Source of the DNA: Ancalomicrobiaceae bacterium S20
GTDB lineage: Bacteria > Pseudomonadota > Alphaproteobacteria > Rhizobiales > Ancalomicrobiaceae
Direction: 5' to 3'
NCBI GenBank assembly: GCA_040269895.1
Contig: CP158568.1
Span: forward strand, 1,830,716 to 1,894,715
Length of the DNA stretch: 64,000 bases
The notes under the pieces were generated by a model. It saw nothing but the letters and a program-made list of their open reading frames with translations. It made no database searches and was not told the origin of the DNA. The stretch's first letter is position 1. Each line of letters opens with the position of its first letter. Position numbers and translations under genes: made by a program. This document shows positions 21,373 to 30,755 of the stretch, in pieces.

Positions 21373-22794
21373 ATGTCCGATGTCGTCACCCGCTTCGCCC
21401 CCTCCCCGACCGGCTTCCTGCACATCGGCGGTGCGCGCACCGCGCTGTTCAACTGGCTCTACGCCAAGCACACCGGCGGCAAGATGCTGCTCCGGATCGA
21501 GGACACCGACCGCGAACGTTCGACGGATGCCGCGATCGAGGCGATCATCGACGGGCTGAAGTGGCTCGGGCTGACCTGGGAGGGCGAGCCGATCTTCCAG
21601 TTCGCGCGCGCGAGCCGCCATGCCGAGGTCGCGAATGAGCTGCTCGCTGGCGGCAAGGCCTACAAGTGTTTCGCCACGCAGGAAGAGCTCGAGGAGATGC
21701 GCGCGCTCGCCATGGCCGAGGGCCGGCCGCCGCGCTACGACGGGCGCTGGCGCGACCGCGACCCGTCCGAGGCGCCGGCCGGCGCCAAATACGTGATCCG
21801 GCTGAAGAGCCCGAACGAGGGCGAGACGGTCGTCGACGACCTCGTGCAGGGCCGCGTCGTGTTCCGCAACGATGTGCTCGACGACTTCGTGCTGCTGCGC
21901 TCCGACGGCACGCCGACCTACATGCTGGCGGTCGTGGTCGACGACCACGATATGGGCGTCACGCACATCATCCGTGGCGACGACCACCTGACCAACGCCG
22001 CCCGCCAGAGCCAGATCTACGAGGCGATGGGCTGGACGGTGCCGTCGATGAGCCACATCCCGCTGATCCACGGGCCGGACGGCGCAAAGCTCTCCAAGCG
22101 CCACGGCGCACTCGGCACCGATGCCTATCGCGCGATGGGCTATCTGCCGGCGGCGCTGCGCAACTATCTGGCCCGGCTCGGCTGGAGCCATGGCGACGAC
22201 GAGATCTTCTCGACCGAGCAGGCGGTGGCGTGGTTCGAGGTCGGCGACATCAACAAGGGTCCGGCCCGGTTCGACTTCGCCAAGCTCGAAAACCTGAACG
22301 GCCACTACATGCGCGCGGCGCCGGATGCCGAGCTCCTGGCGGCGCTGGTCGATCTGCTCGACCACATCCCGGAGGGGGCGGCGCTGAAGCCGCTGTTCAC
22401 CGAGACCGTGCAGGCGCAGATCCTGAAGGCCATGCCGGGCCTCAAGGAGCGGGCGAAGACGCTGGTGGAGCTGCTCGACGGTGCGCGCTTCATCTTCGCA
22501 ACGCGGCCGTTGCCGATCGACGAGAAGGCCGCGGCGCTGCTCGACGCAGCCGGCAAGACGACCCTCGCCGGATTGCTGCCGCGGCTCGAGGCGATCGAGG
22601 CCGCTGCGTGGTCGGCCGCGACCACCGAGGCCGCCGTCCGCACCTATGCCGAGGAAACCGGGCTGAAGCTCGGCAAGGCGGCGCAGCCGCTGCGCGCCGC
22701 GCTGACCGGCCGCGCGACCTCGCCCGGCATCTTCGACGTGCTCGACGTGCTCGGCCGCGACGAGAGCCTGGCGCGGATCCGCGACGTCGCCTGA
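21373..22794 (+). CDS. gltX: Glutamate--tRNA ligase
   Basis: This 473-residue class I aminoacyl-tRNA synthetase charges tRNA-Glu. The start is set by [20 protein letters not shown], which contains the HIGH-type motif (HIGG) about 17 residues in; the second ATP motif is KLSKRHG. The frame is open for more than 2 kb upstream, but only from ATG 21373 does it match the family. A strong intrinsic terminator follows. The comEC-gltX neighbourhood next to lexA is common in Rhizobiales. Confidence 0.96.
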   Translation: MSDVVTRFAPSPTGFLHIGGARTALFNWLYAKHTGGKMLLRIEDTDRERSTDAAIEAIIDGLKWLGLTWEGEPIFQFARASRHAEVANELLAGGKAYKCFATQEELEEMRALAMAEGRPPRYDGRWRDRDPSEAPAGAKYVIRLKSPNEGETVVDDLVQGRVVFRNDVLDDFVLLRSDGTPTYMLAVVVDDHDMGVTHIIRGDDHLTNAARQSQIYEAMGWTVPSMSHIPLIHGPDGAKLSKRHGALGTDAYRAMGYLPAALRNYLARLGWSHGDDEIFSTEQAVAWFEVGDINKGPARFDFAKLENLNGHYMRAAPDAELLAALVDLLDHIPEGAALKPLFTETVQAQILKAMPGLKERAKTLVELLDGARFIFATRPLPIDEKAAALLDAAGKTTLAGLLPRLEAIEAAAWSAATTEAAVRTYAEETGLKLGKAAQPLRAALTGRATSPGIFDVLDVLGRDESLARIRDVA

Positions 22795-22826
22795 GCGGCG
22801 CGAAACCAAGTTGCTGACACAACAAT

Positions 22827-22857
22827 GGCCCGTCCGACGCTGTCGGGCGGGCCTTTT
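22827..22857 (+). terminator. Intrinsic terminator after gltX
   Basis: A 12-bp stem (GGCCCG TCCGAC paired with GTCGGG CGGGCC, one wobble) around the loop GCT is followed directly by TTTT. It lies 32 bp after the gltX stop and also faces the convergent synthase-family gene. Confidence 0.88.
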
Positions 22858-22900
22858 GCTTGCCAAGTCGGGGATCCGGTCGCCTCTGTGCGGCGGGAGC

Positions 22901-23773
22901 TCAGCCGCGGCGCGCCTTCCGGGACGCACGCCAGAGGATCCATTGCCGGCGCCACTGCGGCAGCTCGACCGCATGGCGGAACGGCAGGTAGTCGCGTCGG
23001 TCCATCCGGTCGAGATAGGGCTCGACCAGCGCCACCGGCAGGAACGCCGCCGCGGCGGAGGGCGGCACTGCGCCGATCAGCCGCCGCGTCGCGCCGAGAT
23101 GCCGGCGTGCGACGCCGCGGATCTCGGCGAGCGCAGCGCGCAAGCCGGGGCTGTCCTCGCCCGCGACGATCTGATCGCGCGTGACGCCATGGCCGGCGAA
23201 GACGTCCATCGGCAGGAAGATCTGGCCGCGCGAGGCATGGAACGCGAAAGCACGGCAGAGGCCGGTCACCGCATAGGCGACGCCGGCATGGCCGGCCGCG
23301 TCGGCGGTGCCAGGGTCGCGCCCCTCGGCGAGAATGATCGCGGCGAGCTGAATGAGCGCCGAGGAGGTGTCGCCGGTATAGCCCTCGAGCTCCGGCACGC
23401 TCGGCATCGGATCGTCGTAGAGATCGAAGATGCGCGCATCGATCAACCGGACGAAGGCTTCGACCGGCAGCGAGAAGCGCTCGATCGTGTCGAGCAGTGC
23501 AGCGCCGACGGGATGCGCCCGGCCCTCGCCGGCGCGCTCACCCTCGATCACCTCGCGCCACCACTGGCAACGTACCTCGCCGGGCAGCGGATCGGAGACC
23601 AGATCGCGGATGCGCGCGATCTCGCCCGCGAAGGCGAGGACCGCATGGACGTGGCGCCGCGCCGCTTCGGGCATGAACAGCGCCGCGAGCCAGCGGTCGC
23701 GATCGCGCTCCCTGACCAGCGCTTCGCACTGGGCGTAGACCTCGTTGAGCGCACCGGCCGGATCGGCTGCCAT
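22901..23773 (-). CDS. Squalene/phytoene synthase family protein
   Basis: This 290-residue protein begins MAADPAGALNEVYAQCEALV, with GAGG upstream of the ATG at 23773; a TTG five codons earlier overlaps the preceding stop. It has the helical trans-isoprenyl head-to-head synthase look (AFAGEIARIRDLVSDPLPGE, WWREVI), but the second aspartate-rich motif is not clear. It resembles the NDUFAF6-like group linked to respiratory complex I assembly more than a carotenoid enzyme. It follows the Mth938-like gene by 11 bp, as in other Rhizobiales, downstream of secF. No carotenoid or hopanoid genes are nearby. Confidence 0.72.
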   Translation of the reverse strand: MAADPAGALNEVYAQCEALVRERDRDRWLAALFMPEAARRHVHAVLAFAGEIARIRDLVSDPLPGEVRCQWWREVIEGERAGEGRAHPVGAALLDTIERFSLPVEAFVRLIDARIFDLYDDPMPSVPELEGYTGDTSSALIQLAAIILAEGRDPGTADAAGHAGVAYAVTGLCRAFAFHASRGQIFLPMDVFAGHGVTRDQIVAGEDSPGLRAALAEIRGVARRHLGATRRLIGAVPPSAAAAFLPVALVEPYLDRMDRRDYLPFRHAVELPQWRRQWILWRASRKARRG

Positions 23774-23784
23774 GGTCAGTCGCC

Positions 23785-24171
23785 TCAATCGACCGCGAGA
23801 AGGCCGGCCGCGACGCGGCGCCCCTCGGCGAGCATGACGTTGTAGGTCCGTACGGCGGCGCCGGTCGACATGGTGTCGGCCTGGATGCCGAGTTCGCGAA
23901 AGCGCCAGCGGAGCCGCTCCGGGATCGCGCCGATCTCCGGACCGGTGCCGATCAGGCAGAAATCGAGCGTGTCGGCGAGCGCGAAGACCCGTTCATAGGC
24001 CGAGGTCGCGGCAAGATCGGCCGGCGTGACCGGATCCCAGGCGAAGATCCCGGTCGGCAGGCACAGGATCGAGCCGCGGTGGCTCATGTCGGCGAAGCGG
24101 AAGCCACCACGGCCGTAGGCCTCCACCGGCGCGAGACCCGGGAAGTGCGCCACTTTGACGTCTTCGGCCAT
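23785..24171 (-). CDS. Mth938-like (DUF498/NDUFAF3-like) domain protein
   Basis: This 128-residue protein starts MAEDVKVAHFPGLAPVEAYG. The single Mth938-like domain shows FADMSHRGSILCLPTGIFAWD and LIGTGPEIGAIPERLR, typical of the family. Eukaryotic relatives (NDUFAF3) act in complex I assembly; the bacterial role is not settled. Pairing with the NDUFAF6-like gene immediately downstream is suggestive of a shared role (inference). It lies 115 bp after secF. Confidence 0.85.
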   Translation of the reverse strand: MAEDVKVAHFPGLAPVEAYGRGGFRFADMSHRGSILCLPTGIFAWDPVTPADLAATSAYERVFALADTLDFCLIGTGPEIGAIPERLRWRFRELGIQADTMSTGAAVRTYNVMLAEGRRVAAGLLAVD

Positions 24172-24286
24172 GGTCGCCTCCCCGGACGATGCTTGATGGA
24201 TCACACAACACGCGACAGAACCGCCGCACGGGGCGGCGGTTCCGATGGTCCGGCCGGCGAAATCGCCCTGCCGTGCTTTTCGCGCC

Positions 24287-25255
24287 TCAGGGCGTGGCGG
24301 GCTTGGCGACGTCCGTGCCCGGCTTCTTCGCCTTGGACGGCTTCTTGTCGCCGTCCGCATCGCCGGGACGCAGGTGCAGGAAGATCAGCAGCGGCGCCGA
24401 GACAATGATCGACGAATAGGTGCCGATCACGATGCCAAACACCATGATCATGTTGAACCCGCGCAGCGCATCACCGCCGAAGAGCAGCAGCGAGAGTGCG
24501 GCGATGAACACGGTGATGGCGGTGACGATCGTGCGCGACAGCGTCTGATTGATCGACAGATCGATCAGCTCGTCGACCGGCATCTTCTTGTACTTGCGCA
24601 GCATCTCGCGCACGCGGTCGTAGATGACCACCGTGTCGTTCAGCGAATAGCCGACGATGGTCAGGACCGCGGCGAGGATCGGCAGATCGAAGGAGATGTG
24701 CGTCCAGGCCATGAAGCCGAGCGTCAGCGCGACGTCGTGGATCGTGGTCAGGATCGCACCGACGGCGAACTGCCATTCGAAGCGGAACCACAGATAGGCC
24801 AGGATCAGGAGCAGCGACAGCACGACCGCGATGGCAGCGTCGCGGCGCAGGTCGGCCGAGACCGCCGGGCCGACGACTTCCGTCCTGCGGAACTCGTAGG
24901 CGTCGCCGAGCACGTCGCGGACCTTGCCGATCGCCGCCTGCTGCGCCTGTTCGCCGCCCTCCTGGTACCCGATGCGGACGAGGGCGTCCTCCGGGCCGCC
25001 GAACGACTGGATCTGCACCTCGCCGATATGCAGGGCCTCGATCTTCTGGCGGATGGCATGGGTGTCGGCCGGACCGGTCTTCGAGCGGACCTCGATCACC
25101 GTGCCGCCGACGAAATCGATGCCGTAGTTGAAGCCGAACACGGCCCAGCCGGCGAGCGACGAAACGACCAGGATCAGCGCGAGCGGGAACGTGACCCGCC
25201 GCCAGGACATGAACGGGATCTTGGTTCCGTCCGGAATGAGACGAAGGAGCTTCAT
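24287..25255 (-). CDS. secF: Protein translocase subunit SecF
   Basis: This 322-residue inner-membrane protein has six predicted membrane segments and the conserved periplasmic motif NYGIDFVGGTVIEV near the first one. SecDF uses the proton gradient to pull proteins through the Sec channel. It starts 18 bp after secD with GGGAGA upstream. The tail beyond about residue 300 is charged (Lys-rich). Confidence 0.96.
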   Translation of the reverse strand: MKLLRLIPDGTKIPFMSWRRVTFPLALILVVSSLAGWAVFGFNYGIDFVGGTVIEVRSKTGPADTHAIRQKIEALHIGEVQIQSFGGPEDALVRIGYQEGGEQAQQAAIGKVRDVLGDAYEFRRTEVVGPAVSADLRRDAAIAVVLSLLLILAYLWFRFEWQFAVGAILTTIHDVALTLGFMAWTHISFDLPILAAVLTIVGYSLNDTVVIYDRVREMLRKYKKMPVDELIDLSINQTLSRTIVTAITVFIAALSLLLFGGDALRGFNMIMVFGIVIGTYSSIIVSAPLLIFLHLRPGDADGDKKPSKAKKPGTDVAKPATP

Positions 25256-25273
25256 GGGTCGCTTGTCTCCCGA

Positions 25274-26875
25274 TCAGAGCGGAACGCGCGTCGGGCGCAC
25301 GTAGCGATACCAGAGCGCGATGATCATGCGCGTCACGGTGACCGCGGTGAAGAAGGACGTCATGGTGCCGATGATCAGCGTCAGGGCGAAGCCCTTGATC
25401 GGACCGGTGCCGAAGAAGAACAGCACGGCGGCGGCGATGACGTGGGTGAGGTTGGTGTCGGTGATCGTCGCGATGGCGCGCTGATAGCCGGTCTGGATCG
25501 CCGAAATCGCCGAGGCGCCGGCGAGCTGCTCCTCGCGGATGCGCTCGTAGATCAGCACGTTGGCATCGACCGCCATGCCGACCCCGAGCACGATGCCGGC
25601 GATGCCGGGCAGCGTCAGCGTGGCGCCGAAGCTCGACAGGATGGCGAGCGTGAACATCACGTTGATCACCACGGCCACATTGGCGAACATGCCGAGCAGG
25701 CCGTAGTTGAGCACCATGTAGAGCGCGACGCCGGCCGTGCCGATCACGGCGGCGAGCGCGCCGGCGCGGATCGAATCGGAGCCAAGGCCCGGACCGACCG
25801 TGCGTTCCTCGACGATGGTCAGGTTCGCCGGCAGCGCGCCCGCGCGCATCAGGAGCGCGAGGTCGTTGGCCGACTGCACCGTGAACGATCCCGAGATCTG
25901 GCCGGAGCCGCCGCGGATCGCATCGCGGATGACCGGATAGCTCAGCACGTCCTTGTCGAGCACGATCGCGAAGGGGCGACCGACGTTCTGCTCGGTGATG
26001 GTCGCGAACTTCTGCGCTCCGGAGGTGTTGAAGCGGAAGCTGACGATCGGCTCGTTGGTGTTCGGCGCGAAACCGGCCTGCGCGTCGACCAGTTCTTCAC
26101 CGGTCAGCATGGCGCGGCGCTGCACCACGACCGGGACCGGCGGGTTGTCGCGCGTATAGAGCACGTCGGTGTCGCCGGCGCGGGCGGACTGCGCGGCTTG
26201 CGGGCCGACGCCCTCGACCATGTGGAAGGTCAGGCGCGCGGTCTGCGCGAGAATCGACTTGAGGCGGCCGATGTCCTGCAAGCCCGGCACCTGCACGAGC
26301 AGGCGGTTCGAGCCCTGGCGGGCGATCAGCGGCTCGGTCGTGCCGAGCTGGTCGACGCGGCGGCGGATGACCTCGATCGACTGCTCGACCGCGCGGCGGG
26401 CGCGGTATTCGAGACCGGCGTCGGTCAGCTGCAGGCGGAACAGGCCGCCGTCCTGCTGCTGCACCTCGACATCGACGATGCGCGTGCCGGTAAAGACGCT
26501 GTCGGTGACCGGCTGCGCCAGCTCCCTGAGCTTGGTCGCGGCATTGTCGGCCTGGGCGGCGTCGGTCACGCGGACCTGCACGCCATTGCCGGAGATGCCG
26601 AGGCCGGTATAGCCGATCTTGGCCTCGCGCAGCACGCGGCGGATGTCGTCACGCAGCACGTCGAGCCGGTCCTTGACCAGCGAGGCGGTGTCGACCTCGA
26701 GCAGCAGATGCGCGCCGCCCTGAAGATCGAGGCCGAGCGTCATGGTCCGCTGCGGCATCCAGGACGGCAGGCTCTTCAGCGTGTCCTTGGACAGGAAATT
26801 CGGCACGGCCAGGACGAGGCCGGCGAGGCACGTCAGCGTGATGGCGATCAGCTTCCAGCGGGAAAAGTACAGCAT
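25274..26875 (-). CDS. secD: Protein translocase subunit SecD
   Basis: This 533-residue partner of SecF has an N-terminal membrane helix, the periplasmic P1 head with LGLDLQGGAHLLLEVD close to the membrane, and six transmembrane segments in total (GIVLGVGMAVDANVLIYERI in the fourth/fifth region, with the conserved acidic residue). A GAGG precedes the ATG at 26875. It forms the yajC-secD-secF operon, 166 bp after yajC. Confidence 0.96.
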   Translation of the reverse strand: MLYFSRWKLIAITLTCLAGLVLAVPNFLSKDTLKSLPSWMPQRTMTLGLDLQGGAHLLLEVDTASLVKDRLDVLRDDIRRVLREAKIGYTGLGISGNGVQVRVTDAAQADNAATKLRELAQPVTDSVFTGTRIVDVEVQQQDGGLFRLQLTDAGLEYRARRAVEQSIEVIRRRVDQLGTTEPLIARQGSNRLLVQVPGLQDIGRLKSILAQTARLTFHMVEGVGPQAAQSARAGDTDVLYTRDNPPVPVVVQRRAMLTGEELVDAQAGFAPNTNEPIVSFRFNTSGAQKFATITEQNVGRPFAIVLDKDVLSYPVIRDAIRGGSGQISGSFTVQSANDLALLMRAGALPANLTIVEERTVGPGLGSDSIRAGALAAVIGTAGVALYMVLNYGLLGMFANVAVVINVMFTLAILSSFGATLTLPGIAGIVLGVGMAVDANVLIYERIREEQLAGASAISAIQTGYQRAIATITDTNLTHVIAAAVLFFFGTGPIKGFALTLIIGTMTSFFTAVTVTRMIIALWYRYVRPTRVPL

Positions 26876-27041
26876 GGACCTCGTCCGTCGGCCTGTCGCA
26901 GGCGGTTCGCGCGCGCGGACCGCTCCCGAACAGAGGGCGTCCCGACCGATCCCGGGACCGCGACCCCTGCCCTATCTCATGAGGCGCGGCGGCGAACCCG
27001 CCGGCGCCGGTCCGGTGCGACCTCGGCCGCACCCGGCTTCG

Positions 27042-27398
27042 TCACTTCGCGTCCTTGGCGTCCTTGGCCGCGTCCTTGACCGGCTCGCCCTTGGCGCGGA
27101 CCTCCGAGATGGTCGAACGGACCACCTGGACCTTCACGCCCGGCGCGATTTCGACCTCGACCTCGGCATCGGCGGTCTTGGAAACCTTGCCGATGATGCC
27201 GCTCGACAGCACGACGGTGTCGCCGCGACGGATGTTCGCGATCAGCTCCTGATGCTTCTTCATCTGCTGGCGCTGCGGCCGGATGATCAGCACGTACATG
27301 ATCACCAGGATGAAGACGAAAGGCGCCAGCGAGATCAGCATTTCCGACCCGGCCGGGGCGGCGGCCCCGGCTTGGGCGTAGGCAGGGGTGACGAACAT
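27042..27398 (-). CDS. yajC: Preprotein translocase accessory subunit YajC
   Basis: This 118-residue protein starts MFVTPAYAQAG behind GAGGAG. One membrane segment spans about residues 20-41 (MLISLAPFVFILVIMYVLII), followed by RPQRQQMKKHQ and the small soluble domain RRGDTVVLSSGIIGKV. The C-terminus is a short repeated Lys/Asp/Ala tail. It associates with SecDF. Confidence 0.95.
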   Translation of the reverse strand: MFVTPAYAQAGAAAPAGSEMLISLAPFVFILVIMYVLIIRPQRQQMKKHQELIANIRRGDTVVLSSGIIGKVSKTADAEVEVEIAPGVKVQVVRSTISEVRAKGEPVKDAAKDAKDAK

Positions 27399-27763
27399 CC
27401 GGAACTCCTCGTTGGCGTCGGCGCGACGGCGCGACGCAACCGAAAGGGATAGGATCGGGCGGGACCGCATCGCGGCGGGCGGGTCACGCCTTCGCGAATG
27501 TCACGCCCTCGCCGCGCCGGGAAGAACCCGTCGCGAAGGCGCGCGGACTATAGCGACCGGCGACCCGAATGCAAATGGAACGCGCGTGTCGGGGTTTCCA
27601 GTCCCGGCCGCGCTGAAACCGGCTCCTTCCACGGGCTGGACCTCGTCCGAGCGCGACGCATCCGCGCCCTGCGGCCCGATGGCGTTCTCAGTGCCGGCAT
27701 CGCCGTGCTAATGCGGCACAGGCCGCGCGGAGCGCCGCCGAGAGATACGGAAACGTTGCGACC

Positions 27764-28663
27764 ATGGCCGATATGCCCGCCCCCGCCCCCGCCGACTTCG
27801 CCCTCCTCGCCGCCAGGCTCGACGCGCTCGTCGCCCTGGTGGCGCGCGCCGTGCCGCCCGCGCCGGCGCTGCCGGATTTCGACGCCGCCGACGCCTTCGT
27901 CTGGCAGCCGGTCGGCGCCGTCCTGCAGCCGGTGCGCCGGGTCGCGCGCGTCGAGATGATCCTCTTGCAGGGTATCGACCGCGCCCGCGACATCCTGATC
28001 GACAACACCGAGCGCTTCGCCCGCGGCCTGCCGGCCAACAATGCGCTGCTGTGGGGCGCGCGCGGCATGGGCAAGTCGTCGCTGGTCAAGGCCGCGCACG
28101 CGACCGTTAACCGCCGGCTCGCGGCGCAGGCGCTCGGGCCCTTGAAACTCGTCGAGATCCACCGGGAAGACATCGAGAGCCTGCCGGTGCTGATGGGGCT
28201 GCTGCGCGACAGCGCCCACCGCTTCCTGCTGTTCTGCGACGACCTCTCCTTCGACGCCGACGACACGTCCTACAAGTCGCTGAAGGCGGTGCTCGAGGGC
28301 GGCATCGAGGGGCGGCCGGCGAATGTCGTGTTCTATGCGACCTCCAACCGTCGCCATCTGCTGCCGCGCGACATGATGGAGAACGAGCGCTCGACGGCGA
28401 TCAATCCCGGCGAAGCGGTCGAGGAGAAGGTCTCGCTGTCCGACCGCTTCGGCCTGTGGCTCGGCTTCCACAAGTGCAGCCAGGACGATTATCTCGCCAT
28501 GGTCAGGGGTTACGCCCGTCACTTCAACCTCGCGATCGAAGACGAGACACTCGTGCGCGACAGCCTGGAATGGGCGACGACGCGCGGCGCGCGCTCGGGG
28601 CGCACGGCCTGGCAATATATTCAGGATCTGGCCGGGCGGCTCGGGGCGCGGCTGGAGGACTGA
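27764..28663 (+). CDS. DUF815 family AAA-type ATPase
   Basis: This 299-residue cytoplasmic protein has a Walker A (WGARGMGKSSLVKA, about residue 102) and a Walker B-like LLFCDDLSF about 55 residues later. The DUF815 family is widespread in Rhizobiales next to the yajC-secDF cluster; its function is not established. It is divergent from yajC and convergent with the LysM/M23 gene, with a bidirectional terminator between them. Confidence 0.88.
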   Translation: MADMPAPAPADFALLAARLDALVALVARAVPPAPALPDFDAADAFVWQPVGAVLQPVRRVARVEMILLQGIDRARDILIDNTERFARGLPANNALLWGARGMGKSSLVKAAHATVNRRLAAQALGPLKLVEIHREDIESLPVLMGLLRDSAHRFLLFCDDLSFDADDTSYKSLKAVLEGGIEGRPANVVFYATSNRRHLLPRDMMENERSTAINPGEAVEEKVSLSDRFGLWLGFHKCSQDDYLAMVRGYARHFNLAIEDETLVRDSLEWATTRGARSGRTAWQYIQDLAGRLGARLED

Positions 28664-28733
28664 GCGCGATCCGGCGAAGCGCGTGTCCGGCTGGACCGAC
28701 CCGCCGGATGGGAAAACGCTCCACAAAAGAAAT

Positions 28734-28777
28734 GAGGCGGCTGCCGGGTGTTGGGACCCGGCAGCCGCCTCGCTTTT
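28734..28777. terminator. Bidirectional intrinsic terminator between the DUF815 gene and the nlpD-like gene
   Basis: A 16-bp perfect stem runs from GAGGCGGC (28734) to GCCGCCTC (ending 28771), with a six-base loop. On the plus strand it is followed by GCTTTT; on the minus strand by an ATTTCTTTT tract. It serves both converging genes. Confidence 0.9.
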
Positions 28778-28821
28778 CCGTCCGCGTGGCCTCCGACAGA
28801 CGGAAACGCGTTCCGCCTGCC

Positions 28822-30447
28822 TCAGTTGGAGGCGAGATAGGGCTTCGGATCGACCGGCTTCTGGCCCTTGCGCAGCTCGAAGTGCAGCTGCGGCTGGTTG
28901 ACGTTACCGGTGGTGCCGGCGCGGGCGATGATCTGGCCGCGGTTCACCTTGTCGCCGCGGTTGACCAGGATGTCGCTGGCGTGGGCGTAGGCCGAGACCC
29001 AGCCGTCGGCGTGGCGCACGAGGACGAGGTTGCCGTAGCCCTTCAGCTCGTTGCCCGCATAGATGACCTCGCCGTCCTCGGCCGCCTTCACGGAGGTGCC
29101 TTCCGGTACGGCGAGATTGATACCGTCGTTGCGTTCGCCGCCCGGCTTGGCGCCGAACTCGCCGATCACACGGCCGCGCACCGGCCAGCGGAACGACAGC
29201 GGGCCGTTCTTGGCAGCATGCGATTCGGTCTCGGTGATCTCGCGAGCGACCGCGGCCTCCTGCTTGGCGGGCGCCGTCGGGGCCGTCGAGGCGACCTTGA
29301 CCTCACCGGGCTTCGGCACGGGCGCGGTCGCGACAGGCGTGACCGGAGCCGGCGTGATCGGCCCGGGCTTGGCCGGCGCGAGCTGGGCGGTCTGGCCGAG
29401 GGCGGCCGGCGGCGCGCCGGCAGCGGGCGTCAATGCGGGAGCGAGCGGCGCGGCGACCGGCGCCTGAGCCGTGCGAACCGTGACCTTGGCGCCGGCGGGC
29501 AGCGTCAGCCTCTGGCCGGCCGCAACCGCCTCGGCCTTGAGGCCGTTGCGCTGCATCAGCGCATGCTTGGTCACGCCGTAATGCTTGGCGATCGCGTCGA
29601 GCGTCTCGCCGCGCACGACCGTGTGCTGGGCGACGATGGCGATCGGCTGGGCGGCGGGCGCATTCGCGAGCGCCGGGGTCGGCGCCTGCGGCTTGGCACC
29701 GGCGAGCAGATGCGCGGCCGGCTTGGCGCCCGGCTGGATCGCCACGGGGGCAGCGACCGGCGCGGCTGCCGCGCGCTGCGGCACCGGAGCCGGCTGCACC
29801 ACCGGAGCGGTCACGGTGCGCTGGGCGGGCGCCTGCACGGCCGGTGCGTTCGAGGTATAGACCGGAATCAGCAGCTGCTGACCGGGTACGAGACGATTCG
29901 GGTCGGAAAGGCCGTTCGACTGGATCAGCACCGTCGCCGGCACTCCGTAGCGGCGCGCGACCGCATCGGCGGTGTCGCCGGCCTGAACCGCGACCGGCGT
30001 CGCGCCCTGCATCGTCCAACCGGCCGGGGCCGAAGCCACGATCGGCCGAGAACCGATGCTGCCGGTGGTCTGCGGCACGGCGGGCGGCGGCGGCGCGTAG
30101 GACTGCTGCTGCGGCACGTAAGGCGCCGGGGCGACCGGAGCCGGCGCCGCGGGAGCGGCAACGGGCGGCGGCAGCTGCTGACGCTGAACACCGACCGAGC
30201 CGGTCACATCAGACTGCGGCGGATAAGCCGGCTGGGCATAGCCAGGCTGGGCGTAGCCGCCGCCGTAGGCCGGCTGGGCCGGTGCGCCACCGAGGATCGA
30301 CTTCTGGTTGGGCGTCGAACCGGTATAGACCGGCTCACCGAAGCGCGAGAAGTCGCTCGAGCAACCGGCCGCGCCCGCCGAGAGCAGCGCAACCAGGGCC
30401 ACCTGGGTCAGATTGTGGGACCGCCACCGATTCTTGAGCTGACGCAT
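28822..30447 (-). CDS. nlpD: NlpD-like lipoprotein with two LysM repeats and a degenerate M23 (LytM) domain
   Basis: This 541-residue envelope protein has a lipoprotein signal (lipobox AAGC near residue 29). It carries two LysM peptidoglycan-binding repeats (around residues 175-225 and 285-330), long Ala/Pro linkers and a C-terminal M23 domain. The zinc motif HxxxD is replaced by NDGIN, while YAHAS and LHFELRKG keep their His; this points to a non-catalytic LytM domain of the NlpD/EnvC amidase-activator kind. I chose the ATG at 30447; an ATG 12 codons earlier (30483) is possible. It follows pcm across 308 bp. Confidence 0.88.
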   Translation of the reverse strand: MRQLKNRWRSHNLTQVALVALLSAGAAGCSSDFSRFGEPVYTGSTPNQKSILGGAPAQPAYGGGYAQPGYAQPAYPPQSDVTGSVGVQRQQLPPPVAAPAAPAPVAPAPYVPQQQSYAPPPPAVPQTTGSIGSRPIVASAPAGWTMQGATPVAVQAGDTADAVARRYGVPATVLIQSNGLSDPNRLVPGQQLLIPVYTSNAPAVQAPAQRTVTAPVVQPAPVPQRAAAAPVAAPVAIQPGAKPAAHLLAGAKPQAPTPALANAPAAQPIAIVAQHTVVRGETLDAIAKHYGVTKHALMQRNGLKAEAVAAGQRLTLPAGAKVTVRTAQAPVAAPLAPALTPAAGAPPAALGQTAQLAPAKPGPITPAPVTPVATAPVPKPGEVKVASTAPTAPAKQEAAVAREITETESHAAKNGPLSFRWPVRGRVIGEFGAKPGGERNDGINLAVPEGTSVKAAEDGEVIYAGNELKGYGNLVLVRHADGWVSAYAHASDILVNRGDKVNRGQIIARAGTTGNVNQPQLHFELRKGQKPVDPKPYLASN

Positions 30448-30755
30448 CGCACCACTCACGCCACGAAAGACAACGAATTCCATGGGTGTTATTTAACGGC
30501 CTGTAACGTTGATAAACGCTTAAGACCGGCAGCGAATGCGTAAATTCCGGGCCGGCGATGTCGCGAAAACCGTTGGAAAAGCGGGCGCTCCCGGCAACTT
30601 TCGATCCATCGGACCGGGATCCGTGAAAACGGCCCCAACGCCGCGGCAGCTGTCGACCGGATCCGCTTCCGCGCAACTTTCGCGAGTCGCGCTCCGCGCA
30701 CGATGAGCGATCCGGCGCCGCATATTCAGCAGGCAAAGCACGCGAATCCGCTCGA
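30448..30755. other. Intergenic region between pcm and nlpD, no gene seen
   Basis: The 308 bp between the two minus-strand genes hold only short frames without family content. An AT-richer patch lies at about 30480-30520 close to the nlpD start and may be its promoter. I found no convincing terminator for pcm. Confidence 0.4.

Noticed and set aside
18964-22794. A 1276-codon plus-strand open frame
   Set aside because: Only its last 473 codons are real (gltX). The rest is antisense to comEC, Arg/Gly/Asp-rich without family content, and reflects the lack of stops opposite GC-rich genes.
24218-24242. GC-rich hairpin between secF and the Mth938-like gene
   Set aside because: A ten-bp stem is present, but no T tract follows on either strand, so I do not call a terminator.
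24245-27079. A 944-codon plus-strand open frame opposite secF and secD
   Set aside because: Antisense to two fully recognisable genes; translation is compositionally biased and has no domain.
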